Positions 1 to 6,916 of a stretch of 64,000 nucleotides of DNA are shown piece by piece; the stretch's first letter is position 1, and every line of letters starts with the position of its first letter. Made by a program: the position numbers and the translations under genes. Below the pieces are notes generated by a model. The model saw nothing but the letters and a program-made list of their open reading frames with translations. It was not told where the DNA came from and did not search any database. This DNA comes from SIG603 sp964369225 (GTDB taxonomy: Bacteria; Bacillota; Clostridia; Oscillospirales; Acutalibacteraceae). The stretch covers positions 1-64,000 of the forward strand of contig CAYJER010000004.1 of assembly GCA_964369225.1 (NCBI GenBank). The letters run 5' to 3'.

Positions 1-89
1 TAGCTAAAACCTCTAGTTTTTCGGGACGGAAAACCCGTCCCCTACATGGTTAAATGTAAAGTTTTAATTGACACAGAGTACTACAAATA
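1..89. repeat. Palindromic repeat element, cut by the window edge
   Basis: Positions 1-46 are close to the reverse complement of the left half of the palindrome at 2491-2569, including the hairpin arm GGGACGG...CCGTCCC and the CCCCTACA end. The sequence after it (about 69-89, ACTACAAATAAGCATT) resembles the outer tail seen near 5220. The other arm would lie left of the window. It lies just 3' of aroC and its GC-rich hairpin may serve as that operon's terminator; no better terminator is visible. Confidence 0.7.
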
Positions 90-94
90 AGCAT

Positions 95-1171
95 TTAATT
101 TAACATATCTAAAACAGTTAATGCTGTTATCGCTTCGATTACAGGCACGGCACGTGGCACAATACATGGGTCGTGTCTTCCGTGAATGCTAAGGGTTGTG
201 TTTACCTTTTCGGTTAAATCAACGGTTCTTTGCTCTTTCGAGATTGATGGTGTAGGTTTAATTGCAAGCCTGAAAATTAAAGGCATGGAGTTAGTTATTC
301 CGCCTAAAATTCCACCGCAATTATTTGTATAGGTCTTCACATTTTTTTGCTCATCATAATAAAATTCGTCGTTATTTGTGCTACCTGTTTGATTAACTAC
401 ATCAAAACCTAACCCAAATTCAACCGCTTTTACGGCAGGAATACCAAAAAGTGCAGAACTTAGCCTGTTTTCAACTCCGCCAAACATAGGCTCGCCTAAG
501 CCACAAGGCAAACCGACTACAGCACACTCAATAATTCCGCCAACGCTGTCATTTTCAAGCCTTTTTTGCTCTACCGCTTCATACATTTTTGCTTTAGTTT
601 CTTGATTAATTACTGGGAAAAACTCATTTCCTAATCTTTCAAGCAATTTTTTATCTACATTTATAGGGTCGAACTTTTCGTCACATACATTATAAATCTG
701 TTGCGCATGGGCTGCAAGAAAAATTCCCTTTTGCTCTAAAATTTGCCTTGCTACTGCACCAGCAAACACAATTGGAGCTGTAAGTCTGCCCGAAAAATGT
801 CCGCCACCTCTTATATCGTTTGCGTTTTGATATTTAATAAAAGCGCAGTAGTCTGAATGCCCAGGTCTAGGACAACTAAGAACTGAGTTATAATCGGCAC
901 TTTTAGTGTTTGTGTTTTCGATGACCGCACAAAGCGGAGACCCCTCAGTTGTATCATTTATAAGTCCTGACATAATTTTAGGGAAATCTGCCTCTTTTCT
1001 TTTAGTAGAGGTCTTGTCTTGCCCTGGCGCACGTCTTGCCATTTGGCTTAAAACTTTGTCAAAATCTATCTTATAGTTAGCTGGCAAGCCGTCTATTACA
1101 ACGCCAATTCCAGCACTGTGACTCTCGCCAAATATTGAAACTTTAATTTTTTCACCCAATATCGATGACAT
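95..1171 (-). CDS. aroC: Chorismate synthase
   Basis: Makes chorismate from 5-enolpyruvylshikimate-3-phosphate with reduced FMN, the last step of the shikimate pathway; a cytoplasmic homotetramer in known cases. The 358-residue product has the usual length. Visible family motifs are GESHSAGIGVVIDGLP near the N-terminus (residues 15-30), RRAPGQDKTSTKRKE (47-61), RGGGHFSGRLTAP (about 121-133) and RHDPCIVPRAVPVIEA near the C-terminus. The start at 1171 lies inside the end of aroA, so the two genes overlap by 20 nt and are probably translationally coupled. It is the last gene of the aroF-aroB-aroA-aroC group. The common GESHG is GESHS here, a mild variant. Confidence 0.96.
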   Translation of the reverse strand: MSSILGEKIKVSIFGESHSAGIGVVIDGLPANYKIDFDKVLSQMARRAPGQDKTSTKRKEADFPKIMSGLINDTTEGSPLCAVIENTNTKSADYNSVLSCPRPGHSDYCAFIKYQNANDIRGGGHFSGRLTAPIVFAGAVARQILEQKGIFLAAHAQQIYNVCDEKFDPINVDKKLLERLGNEFFPVINQETKAKMYEAVEQKRLENDSVGGIIECAVVGLPCGLGEPMFGGVENRLSSALFGIPAVKAVEFGLGFDVVNQTGSTNNDEFYYDEQKNVKTYTNNCGGILGGITNSMPLIFRLAIKPTPSISKEQRTVDLTEKVNTTLSIHGRHDPCIVPRAVPVIEAITALTVLDMLN

Positions 1172-2405
1172 CTGTTTTGCCTCCTAAAGATTCATAGTCT
1201 TTGTAAAATTCAGGGTATGATTTATTCACGCAATGTGGGTCTGTAACTGTTATATCGCCGTCGCACACAGACTTAAGAGCAGAAACTGCCATTAAAATTC
1301 TGTGGTCGTTGTATGCGTTAATTTCTGCCTTGTGGAGCGTTTTTACTCCTGTTATAATAAGTCCATCTTCTAACTCTTCTACATTTCCGCCCATGGCATT
1401 AATTGCCTCACTAATGCTTTTAAGTCTGTCACTCTCTTTAATTCTAAGCCTTTTAGCGTTGGTGATTTTACTTTTACCATCTGCTAAAGCCATTAAACAG
1501 GCAAGTGCTGGAACCATATCTGGTATATCTCTTACATCCACTGTTATAGCATTAATTGTAGACTTTTTAACCATGTAATTGTCATCAATTTCTACACCCA
1601 TGCTTCTGTAAATGTCTATAACTTTTTTGTCTCCCTGTGAGCTATTTGGGTTTAAGCCTTTAAGAGTAATTCCGTTTTCACAAAAAGCACCCATTGTAAG
1701 GAAAAACGCTGCTTGAGACCAGTCCGCCTCAACGGTGTATTCACGTGATTTGTACTCTTGTGAGCCTTTAATTTTATAGCCATAGCTTACCTTTTCGGCT
1801 GTAACTCCAAAATCTCTCATCACATCAAGAGTTATGTTGATGTATGATTCTGACTCTAGGTTAGTGGTGATTAAAATTTCGCTGTCGCCCTCAAGCAGTG
1901 GCAAGGCGAAAAGCATGGCTGTTATAAATTGAGAACTTATGTCGCCAGCCATTGCAAATTCTCCGCTTTTAAGTTGTCCTTTTGTTTTAAACGGAAGTTT
2001 ATCACCCTGAGTTTGAACTGGATATAAAATATCTTTATAAATTCCTATTGGTCTTTCTGGAAGTCTTCCACTGCCAGTAAACTCACATTCTACGCCCAAG
2101 GCTGACATTATAGGAATAATAAATCTTAGAGTAGAGCCAGATTCTATACAGTCTATTTTACAAGATTTTGGTGGATTAATTTCACCTTTTATTGTAAGAG
2201 TTCTGTTCTCATAGCTAAACTCTCTGCCTATAGCCTTTACAAAATTAAGGCTTGCCTTAATATCGTTGCTTAAATCTATATTGTGGATTATAGATTTTCC
2301 TTTAGCCAGAGCTGCACAGATTATAGCCCTGTGGGAAACACTTTTACTAGGTGGAAGAAGAACTTCACCACCATCTACTGCCTTATTGAATACTATTTTT
2401 TTCAT
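1152..2405 (-). CDS. aroA: 3-phosphoshikimate 1-carboxyvinyltransferase (EPSP synthase)
   Basis: Transfers the enolpyruvyl group of PEP to shikimate-3-phosphate, step six of the shikimate pathway. The 417-residue product is a normal-length two-domain EPSP synthase. Motifs seen are LLPPSKSVSHRA (residues 17-28, substrate-binding lysine and serine), SGSTLRFIIP (about 89-98), GSGRLPERPI (about 111-120) and the C-terminal NAKRLRIKESDRL (about 318-330) with the PEP-binding arginines. AAGGTGATATA precedes the ATG at 2405. It follows aroB after a 292-nt gap filled by a repeat element carrying a terminator, so its transcription relative to aroB is not certain. No strong separate promoter was seen. 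Confidence 0.96.
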   Translation of the reverse strand: MKKIVFNKAVDGGEVLLPPSKSVSHRAIICAALAKGKSIIHNIDLSNDIKASLNFVKAIGREFSYENRTLTIKGEINPPKSCKIDCIESGSTLRFIIPIMSALGVECEFTGSGRLPERPIGIYKDILYPVQTQGDKLPFKTKGQLKSGEFAMAGDISSQFITAMLFALPLLEGDSEILITTNLESESYINITLDVMRDFGVTAEKVSYGYKIKGSQEYKSREYTVEADWSQAAFFLTMGAFCENGITLKGLNPNSSQGDKKVIDIYRSMGVEIDDNYMVKKSTINAITVDVRDIPDMVPALACLMALADGKSKITNAKRLRIKESDRLKSISEAINAMGGNVEELEDGLIITGVKTLHKAEINAYNDHRILMAVSALKSVCDGDITVTDPHCVNKSYPEFYKDYESLGGKTDVIDIG

Positions 2406-2490
2406 TATATCACCTTGTCAACACTAAAACTTTGAAACTAATTGTAGGGGAGGGTCTGAGTGCAGACGTGCCTCTTAGCAACGAAACCAA

Positions 2491-2569
2491 TGTAGGGGAC
2501 GGGTTTTCCGTCCCGAAAAACTATAGGTTTTAGCTAAATTCCCACGGGACGGAAAACCCGTCCCCTACA
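2491..2569. repeat. Two-armed palindrome, GACGGG type
   Basis: The arms 2491-2514 and 2546-2569 are perfect 24-nt inverted repeats beginning TGTAGGGG. Each arm contains its own smaller palindrome, GGACGGGTTTTCCGTCC, so a strand can fold as one long hairpin or as two short ones. It has the same arm sequence as 45724-45803. Confidence 0.9.
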
Positions 2570-2603
2570 TTAATTTGTGCGTTTTAACGAATTTAATTTA
2601 ATC

Positions 2604-2624
2604 AAAAAAATCCGCAAGGATTTT
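2604..2624 (-). terminator. Rho-independent terminator inside the repeat, after aroB
   Basis: On the minus strand AAAATCC, TTGC loop, GGATTTTTTT forms a 7-bp stem with a T tract. It is part of the composite repeat and lies 74 nt after the aroB stop. The stem is AT-rich, so it may terminate only partly and let transcription continue into aroA. Confidence 0.6.
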
Positions 2625-2697
2625 CACATCAACTTTTCACTCTTCACTTTTCACTAAGTTCCAAACTTAAAGGTGTTTCCCTATGACTGTCCTTTCT

Positions 2698-3783
2698 TTA
2701 TTTCTCTTCATTCTGGAGTCTATCAAGTTCCAATAAAATCTCTAATTTCATCATTAGATAACTGCGTTCTTCGCTCATTATAAATGACTCGCCTATCTTA
2801 GAAATAAAGATTAAATTAAGCATTTTTCCTATATTTTTCTTATCAAGATTAGCAGCATTTACTATATCTCTTAGATTGTTACAATCCTTTGTAGGTAGAT
2901 CAAGGCTTTCAAGTAAATCCTTTAATCTTTGAGCAGTTCCTTCTTCTGTAACCTTTAAATATTCGCCGAAATAGCAGATTATATACATTCCTATAGCCAC
3001 TGCCCTGCCGTGTGAAATTCCGCTAAAGTCGTGAAGTTTCTCTATTGCATGTCCAAAAGTATGGCCAAAATTAAGTATCATTCTTTTGCCTTTGTCGTTT
3101 ACGTCTTCCTCGACGTATTGACGTTTGATATCTATACATCTGCATATAATTTCATACATATTTTCAGGGTCTATTCCATTTTCAAGCATTTCAAAAAGCT
3201 CTGCATCGTCTATACAAGCGTATTTTACAACCTCGCCCATACCATCTACAAAATACTCTTCTGGTAAAGTTTTAAGTAGAAGTGGATCGCAAATAACTGC
3301 CCTTGGTTGATGAAACGCACCTACAAGGTTTTTTCCTTGTGGAAGGTCAACGCCTGTCTTGCCACCAACAGAAGAGTCAACTTGAGCTAGTAAACTTGTT
3401 GGAACTTGGAAGAAATCTATTCCCCTTAGGTAAGATGAAGCCGCAAAACCTGCCATATCGCCTGTAACGCCACCACCTAGGGCAACTATAACGTCGCCCC
3501 TTGTGAAACTTTCGCTTGTAAGCTTTTTGTAAATCTCGCTTACAGTTACAAGAGTTTTACTCTCTTCACCAGCCTCGAATACAAAGTTAAAAACTTCAAA
3601 ACCTTGTTTTTCAAGTGAAGTTGTTACACACTCACCATAAAGCGGAAAAACATTGCTGTCACTGATTATTAGCACTTTTGTATCTTTTGGGAACATTGTT
3701 AGAACAACTTCTCCCAATTTTTCTATTGCACCGTTTTCTATAACTATTCCATATGGTCTTTCGGTTTCTACCCTTATAAACAT
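2698..3783 (-). CDS. aroB: 3-dehydroquinate synthase
   Basis: Converts DAHP to 3-dehydroquinate with NAD and a divalent metal, step two of the shikimate pathway, in the cytoplasm. The 361-residue product has the family length. The core LGGGVTGDMAGFAASSYLRG (about 102-121) followed by PTSLLAQVDSSVGGKTGVD (about 128-146) gives the NAD and substrate site, and LNFGHTFGHAIEKL (about 238-251) supplies the metal-binding histidines. A late LDKKNIGKMLN segment is also typical. GGGAGATAAAGGAA precedes the ATG at 3783. It lies 14 nt after aroF, so the two are clearly co-transcribed. Confidence 0.97.
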   Translation of the reverse strand: MFIRVETERPYGIVIENGAIEKLGEVVLTMFPKDTKVLIISDSNVFPLYGECVTTSLEKQGFEVFNFVFEAGEESKTLVTVSEIYKKLTSESFTRGDVIVALGGGVTGDMAGFAASSYLRGIDFFQVPTSLLAQVDSSVGGKTGVDLPQGKNLVGAFHQPRAVICDPLLLKTLPEEYFVDGMGEVVKYACIDDAELFEMLENGIDPENMYEIICRCIDIKRQYVEEDVNDKGKRMILNFGHTFGHAIEKLHDFSGISHGRAVAIGMYIICYFGEYLKVTEEGTAQRLKDLLESLDLPTKDCNNLRDIVNAANLDKKNIGKMLNLIFISKIGESFIMSEERSYLMMKLEILLELDRLQNEEK

Positions 3784-3797
3784 TTCCTTTATCTCCC

Positions 3798-4802
3798 TTA
3801 TAATATAGATTTAACTTTTTCTATTTTCTTTGCGATAACATCAAATTGCTCTGGTGTGACTGATTGTGGACCGTCACAAAGTGCCTTAGCTGGGTTGTTG
3901 TGTACCTCTATAATAATACCTGATGCACCTGCTACTACTGATGAAAGTGATAGAGGTTCTACTAACCAGTTAATTCCGCTTGCGTGGCTAGGGTCAACTA
4001 TAACAGGTAAGTGAGTTAATGACTTTAAGATTGGAACTGCTGAAATATCGAATGTGTTTCTTGTGAAAGTTTCATAAGTTCTAATTCCACGCTCACAAAG
4101 AATAACTTGCTCGTTTCCGCCAGCCATGATGTATTCAGCGCTCATTAGAAGCTCTTCAATTGTGCTTGAAAGACCTCTTTTTAGTAAGATTGGCTTATTA
4201 ACTTTGCCTAAAGCTTTTAAAAGCTCAAAGTTTTGCATATTTCTTGCACCAACTTGAATGATGTCAACTTCATCAAATAAATCTAGGTGAGCTATGCTCA
4301 TAATCTCTGAAACTATTGGTAAGCCTGTCTCTGCTTTAGCTTTTAGAAGTAACTCAATTCCCTCTGCTTTCATTCCTTGGAATGCGTAAGGTGAAGTTCT
4401 AGGCTTGAATGCACCACCTCTTAGAATTGTAGCTCCAGAAGCTTTTACGCTTTTAGCAATTTCAATAATTTGCTCTTCGCTCTCAACTGAACAAGGGCCT
4501 GCAATAAGTGCAAGTTCACTACCACCGATTGTAGTTCCGTTTGAAAGAGTGATAACTGTGTCCGCTGGGTGGAATTTTCTATTAACTTTTTTGTATGGCT
4601 CTTGAACTCTTTTAACGCTAGCTACAAATTCTTGCGCCTTAATTGTGTCGATATCAATAATTGAAGTGTCGCCGATTACACCTAAAACAGTGCTTCTCTC
4701 GCCCTCAACTTTGTGTATTTGTACGCCGTAATTAGTTTTTAAACTATTCTCGAATTCTTCAACTAATGTTTTTTGTAAATTGTCTTTTAATACTATAATC
4801 AT
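3798..4802 (-). CDS. aroF: 3-deoxy-7-phosphoheptulonate (DAHP) synthase, type I-beta with N-terminal regulatory domain
   Basis: Condenses PEP and erythrose-4-phosphate to DAHP, the entry step of aromatic biosynthesis. The ATG at 4802 (protein MIIVLKDNLQKT) is preferred over an in-frame TTG at 4817 because the family starts MIVVLK and GAAAGGA lies 6 nt before the ATG; this gives 334 residues. Residues 1-70 are a small ferredoxin-like regulatory domain of the Thermotoga type, known to give feedback inhibition by Phe/Tyr. The barrel carries IAGPCSVESEEQI, RGGAFKPRTSPYAFQG, LLKRGLSSTIEE, CERGIRTYE and VDPSHASG, which hold the substrate and metal ligands. First structural gene of the aro operon, directly after an attenuator. 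Confidence 0.95.
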   Translation of the reverse strand: MIIVLKDNLQKTLVEEFENSLKTNYGVQIHKVEGERSTVLGVIGDTSIIDIDTIKAQEFVASVKRVQEPYKKVNRKFHPADTVITLSNGTTIGGSELALIAGPCSVESEEQIIEIAKSVKASGATILRGGAFKPRTSPYAFQGMKAEGIELLLKAKAETGLPIVSEIMSIAHLDLFDEVDIIQVGARNMQNFELLKALGKVNKPILLKRGLSSTIEELLMSAEYIMAGGNEQVILCERGIRTYETFTRNTFDISAVPILKSLTHLPVIVDPSHASGINWLVEPLSLSSVVAGASGIIIEVHNNPAKALCDGPQSVTPEQFDVIAKKIEKVKSIL

Positions 4803-4823
4803 AATTAATCCTTTCAATTAGGC

Positions 4824-4856
4824 AAAAAAATATGCGAAGCCACATTTAGCTTCGCA
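4824..4856 (-). terminator. Attenuator terminator before aroF
   Basis: On the minus strand TGCGAAGC (4849-4856), an 8-nt loop and GCTTCGCA (4833-4840) form a perfect 8-bp stem followed by A then seven T (4824-4830). It sits between the leader peptide stop and the aroF ribosome site, where it can stop transcription before aroF. Confidence 0.85.
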
Positions 4857-4898
4857 CACATTTACCGATACTTTTTAAGAAATTTTCTTATGCAAAGC
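4849..4898 (-). promoter_or_regulatory. Antiterminator pairing in the aro leader
   Basis: The transcript segment GCUUUGCA (4891-4898) just after the leader stop codon can pair over 8 bp, one of them G-U, with UGCGAAGC (4849-4856), the 5' arm of the terminator. The two structures exclude each other. A further 8-bp hairpin AGCUCAGA/UCUGGGCU (one G-U) lies within the leader reading frame (about 4922-4945) and could be the pause hairpin. Confidence 0.75.
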
Positions 4899-4903
4899 CC
4901 CTA

Positions 4904-4987
4904 TTAATTTAAACACAAATAAGCCCAGAAGTAAAACTCTGAGCTAAAAAAGCTATTAAATCGATTAGGTTTGTTTAACTTTGTCAT
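4904..4987 (-). CDS. Aromatic-rich leader peptide of the aro operon
   Basis: A 27-codon reading frame with a good ribosome site (AAAGGGAGA, 7 nt before the ATG) that starts about 18 nt after the predicted transcription start. It ends SSEFYFWAYLCLN with further Phe at residues 10, 13 and 14. In total it holds five Phe, two Tyr and one Trp, with F-Y-F-W in a row. This is the hallmark of a leader peptide in ribosome-stalling attenuation: shortage of charged aromatic tRNAs would stall the ribosome on FYFW. The peptide itself probably has no other function. It was found by reading the reverse strand upstream of aroF and is shorter than usual gene-calling limits. Confidence 0.85.
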   Translation of the reverse strand: MTKLNKPNRFNSFFSSEFYFWAYLCLN

Positions 4988-5010
4988 AATAAATCTCCCT
5001 TTACTGTATT

Positions 5011-5039
5011 ATCATATCACTCAAGACTAGTATTGTCAA
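5011..5039 (-). promoter_or_regulatory. Promoter of the aro leader and operon
   Basis: On the minus strand TTGACA (5034-5039), 17-bp spacer, TATGAT (5011-5016). The -35 is a perfect match and the -10 is 5 of 6. The predicted start near 5004 leaves a short untranslated lead before the leader peptide ribosome site. Confidence 0.85.
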
Positions 5040-5100
5040 GTAAAATTTATTTATAACATGAGTTATTTTTATTTGGAAAAAAATAAATTTGATAAAATTT

Positions 5101-5227
5101 TGCAGGGGCGACCTGTGGTCGTCCGAGGGTTTTAGCAATAATTACTAGTGTTATGACGACCACAGGTCGCCCCTACAATCAGTTTTTTTCCTAATCAACA
5201 CGTCTGCACTCAGATCCTTCCCTACAA
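5101..5227. repeat. Two-armed palindrome, GCGACC type, with outer tail
   Basis: Arms 5101-5123 and 5155-5177 are 23-nt inverted repeats with one mismatch and the inner palindrome GCGACCTGTGGTCG. To the right is TAATCAACACGTCTG (5192-5206), identical to the terminal repeat of the 164-bp elements, then CACTCAGATCCTTCCCTACA. No matching left terminal repeat is seen, so this looks like a half or decayed copy. It occupies the gap between the aro promoter and the hydantoinase operon. Confidence 0.8.
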
Positions 5228-5283
5228 ATAAGCATTAAGTTTGATTATATTCCTTACATGGTACTACAATGTTTGAATAGAAC

Positions 5284-5314
5284 AAAAAGCGTCCTACAAA
5301 TTAATGTAGGACGC
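5284..5314 (-). terminator. Terminator of the hydantoinase operon
   Basis: On the minus strand GCGTCCTACA, a 6-nt loop and TGTAGGACGC form a perfect 10-bp stem followed by TTTTTG. It lies about 57 nt after the stop codon at 5372. A near-identical stem ends the second beta-helix gene at 25753. Confidence 0.85.
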
Positions 5315-5345
5315 AGGCAATATATCTAAAATTTACAGAAAACTA

Positions 5346-5378
5346 TGTGTGCGAATTTGCCCGTCGTGGCATCATGAC
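5346..5378 (-). repeat. Stop-codon-associated repeat, copy 1
   Basis: On the minus strand it reads GTCATGATGCCACGACGGGC then AAATTCGCACACA and covers the hydantoinase stop codon. A related sequence covers the stop of the first beta-helix gene (16634-16694), and a weaker one lies at 48661-48692. The CCNCGACGGGC part can form a small hairpin. Confidence 0.5.
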
Positions 5379-6916
5379 TCTACTAAATCGCCTATTACTT
5401 TTATTTTAATTCTTATAGCGTTGCCTGGTAGGTAGGCTAGAGGGATATCCTCACATGATAAAGTTGTAATGGTTTTTTCACATGCTCCAGAGCTTATAGC
5501 CTTAGAAACAGCCTGATTATAAGCTGAGTCTATAGCCTGTTCACGGGTCATTTTGTCAAGGTTAAATACTTGCTCTACTTCTCCGCTGACTTGCCCTAAA
5601 GCGGCACCTACTGCATTTGCAGATTTATAATGTGCCGGTCTTATTATCTGTGAAACTCCGTTTAGAGTGTTTGGGCAGATAACACTTCCGCCGCCTGTTA
5701 AAACGACTGTAACGTCGTCTTTTTTTGTTTTCATTTGATCTATTGCATCTTCAAGATAAAGTTTTACTTTATCAAATGCCTTTTGGCAAAGATCAGTGTC
5801 TAAATGCTCAACTTTTTCACGATATTCAGGGAAAGCCGAATTTTTAACAGTAGCTATGTCAGATAATGTCAGGGTGTCGCCACCAAAAATTAATGCTTTT
5901 TCTGTAATCATAAAGCCTACACTTTCAGGGCCAATTTTTATGTTGTCAGAGACTATTGTTCCGCCGGCTACGCCTATAGAAATCATGTCTGGCATTCTAA
6001 AGTTTGTTTGAATACCACCAATATTAGCAGAGACAGAAGATTCACGAGGAAATCCGTTTTGCAGAACGCCAATGTCTGTAGTAGTTCCACCAATGTCAAG
6101 AATAACCGCCTCTTTAACCCTAGAAAGGAAAGAAGCACCCCTAATTGAGTTTGTAATTCCGCAACCAATTGTGAAAATTGGGTACTTAATTGTGTGTTCA
6201 AGGCTCATAAGAGTTCCATCGTTTTGACTGAAAAACACCTTGCAGTCAATGCCTAAATTTTTAAGGGCATTCACAAAACCATAGGCAACAGTCTTACAGG
6301 TTGTCGAAAGTGAAGCATTTAAAATTGCCGCATTTTCACGCTCTAAAAGTCCAATGCTACCAATTTCAGAAGAAAGCGAAACAGGGATATCACCTAAAAT
6401 TTCAACCGCCCACTTTGCTACTAGCTCCTCTTGACTTTTATTAACAGGTGCAAAAACTCCGCTTACAGCAAGGCTATCTACCTTACCTTTTACGCTGTTG
6501 CAAAATTCTATAATTTCATCTTTGTTAAGTTCGTCTAAAAGTTGTCCGTCGAACTCGTATCCTCCACGCACTAAAGTAGGGTAGATGTTAAGTGCATCTC
6601 TAAAATCTTCTGGCCAGTCAACCAGTGGAGGAATAGCCGTTGTAGATGGCTTACCAATTCTTATAAAGGCTACAGAATTTAGGTTTTTACGCTCTACAAT
6701 AGCGTTTGTGCAATGAGTTGTGCCTAGCATGGCATAGGCTATTTCATTAGGAGAAACAGAGCTTTCTTCTAAAACTTTTGATAGAACTTCCCTAACACCT
6801 GTTTCTACATCTTTAGTTGTGTGTACTTTTACAGAATGAATTACATTTAATTTATCGTCTAATATGGCGGCGTCTGTGTTTGTTCCGCCAACATCTATAC
6901 CTATTCTATACTTCAT
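5372..6916 (-). CDS. Hydantoinase/oxoprolinase-family ATPase-fold protein (HyuA N-terminal type)
   Basis: Members of this family use ATP to open five-membered cyclic imides or lactams such as hydantoins and 5-oxoproline. The 514-residue product starts MKYRIGIDVGGTNTDAAILD, the first phosphate-binding loop of the acetate-kinase/Hsp70 fold, and has a second one, DIGGTTTDIGVLQNG, near residue 275. It is shorter than classic HyuA (about 680), which is normal for the version found beside DUF917 genes. It overlaps the DUF917 gene by 11 nt, with AGAGG before the ATG at 6916. It is last in a permease - DUF917 - hydantoinase operon, so the substrate is probably imported and then acted on by both enzymes. 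The exact substrate cannot be read from sequence. Confidence 0.85.
   Translation of the reverse strand: MKYRIGIDVGGTNTDAAILDDKLNVIHSVKVHTTKDVETGVREVLSKVLEESSVSPNEIAYAMLGTTHCTNAIVERKNLNSVAFIRIGKPSTTAIPPLVDWPEDFRDALNIYPTLVRGGYEFDGQLLDELNKDEIIEFCNSVKGKVDSLAVSGVFAPVNKSQEELVAKWAVEILGDIPVSLSSEIGSIGLLERENAAILNASLSTTCKTVAYGFVNALKNLGIDCKVFFSQNDGTLMSLEHTIKYPIFTIGCGITNSIRGASFLSRVKEAVILDIGGTTTDIGVLQNGFPRESSVSANIGGIQTNFRMPDMISIGVAGGTIVSDNIKIGPESVGFMITEKALIFGGDTLTLSDIATVKNSAFPEYREKVEHLDTDLCQKAFDKVKLYLEDAIDQMKTKKDDVTVVLTGGGSVICPNTLNGVSQIIRPAHYKSANAVGAALGQVSGEVEQVFNLDKMTREQAIDSAYNQAVSKAISSGACEKTITTLSCEDIPLAYLPGNAIRIKIKVIGDLVES

Larger units (their letters stand above)
2442..2655 (-). repeat. Composite gene-3' repeat element between aroB and aroA
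   Basis: Read on the minus strand after aroB it runs: an AGTGAAAAGTGAAGAGTGAAAAG tract, a small terminator hairpin, a link with CGTTAAAACGCACAAAT, the two-armed palindrome at 2491-2569, then CTAAGAGGCACGTCTG (2463-2478) and CCTCCCCTACAA. The same order and orientation relative to the upstream gene appears at 27431-27614 after the uracil permease, and most of it at 25790-25958 after the second beta-helix gene. It covers most of the 292-nt gap. Confidence 0.8.

Noticed and set aside
1309..1578. An 89-residue frame on the plus strand opposite aroA
   Set aside because: It is a leucine/isoleucine-rich shadow of a strongly supported gene with no ribosome site.
2491..2569. Palindromes at 2491, 10053, 25882 and 45724 as plain terminators
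   Set aside because: They are symmetrical, lack a T tract and recur with shared flanks and as mobile-element cargo, so they are better called repeats, though they may end transcripts by chance.
4803..4817. A TTG start five codons upstream of the DAHP synthase ATG
   Set aside because: It lies inside the GAAAGGA ribosome site; the ATG at 4802 matches the family start.
4818..5040. A T-box riboswitch upstream of the DAHP synthase gene
   Set aside because: The leader is only about 200 nt and lacks the AGGGTGGNACCGCG core; the leader peptide with attenuator explains it better.
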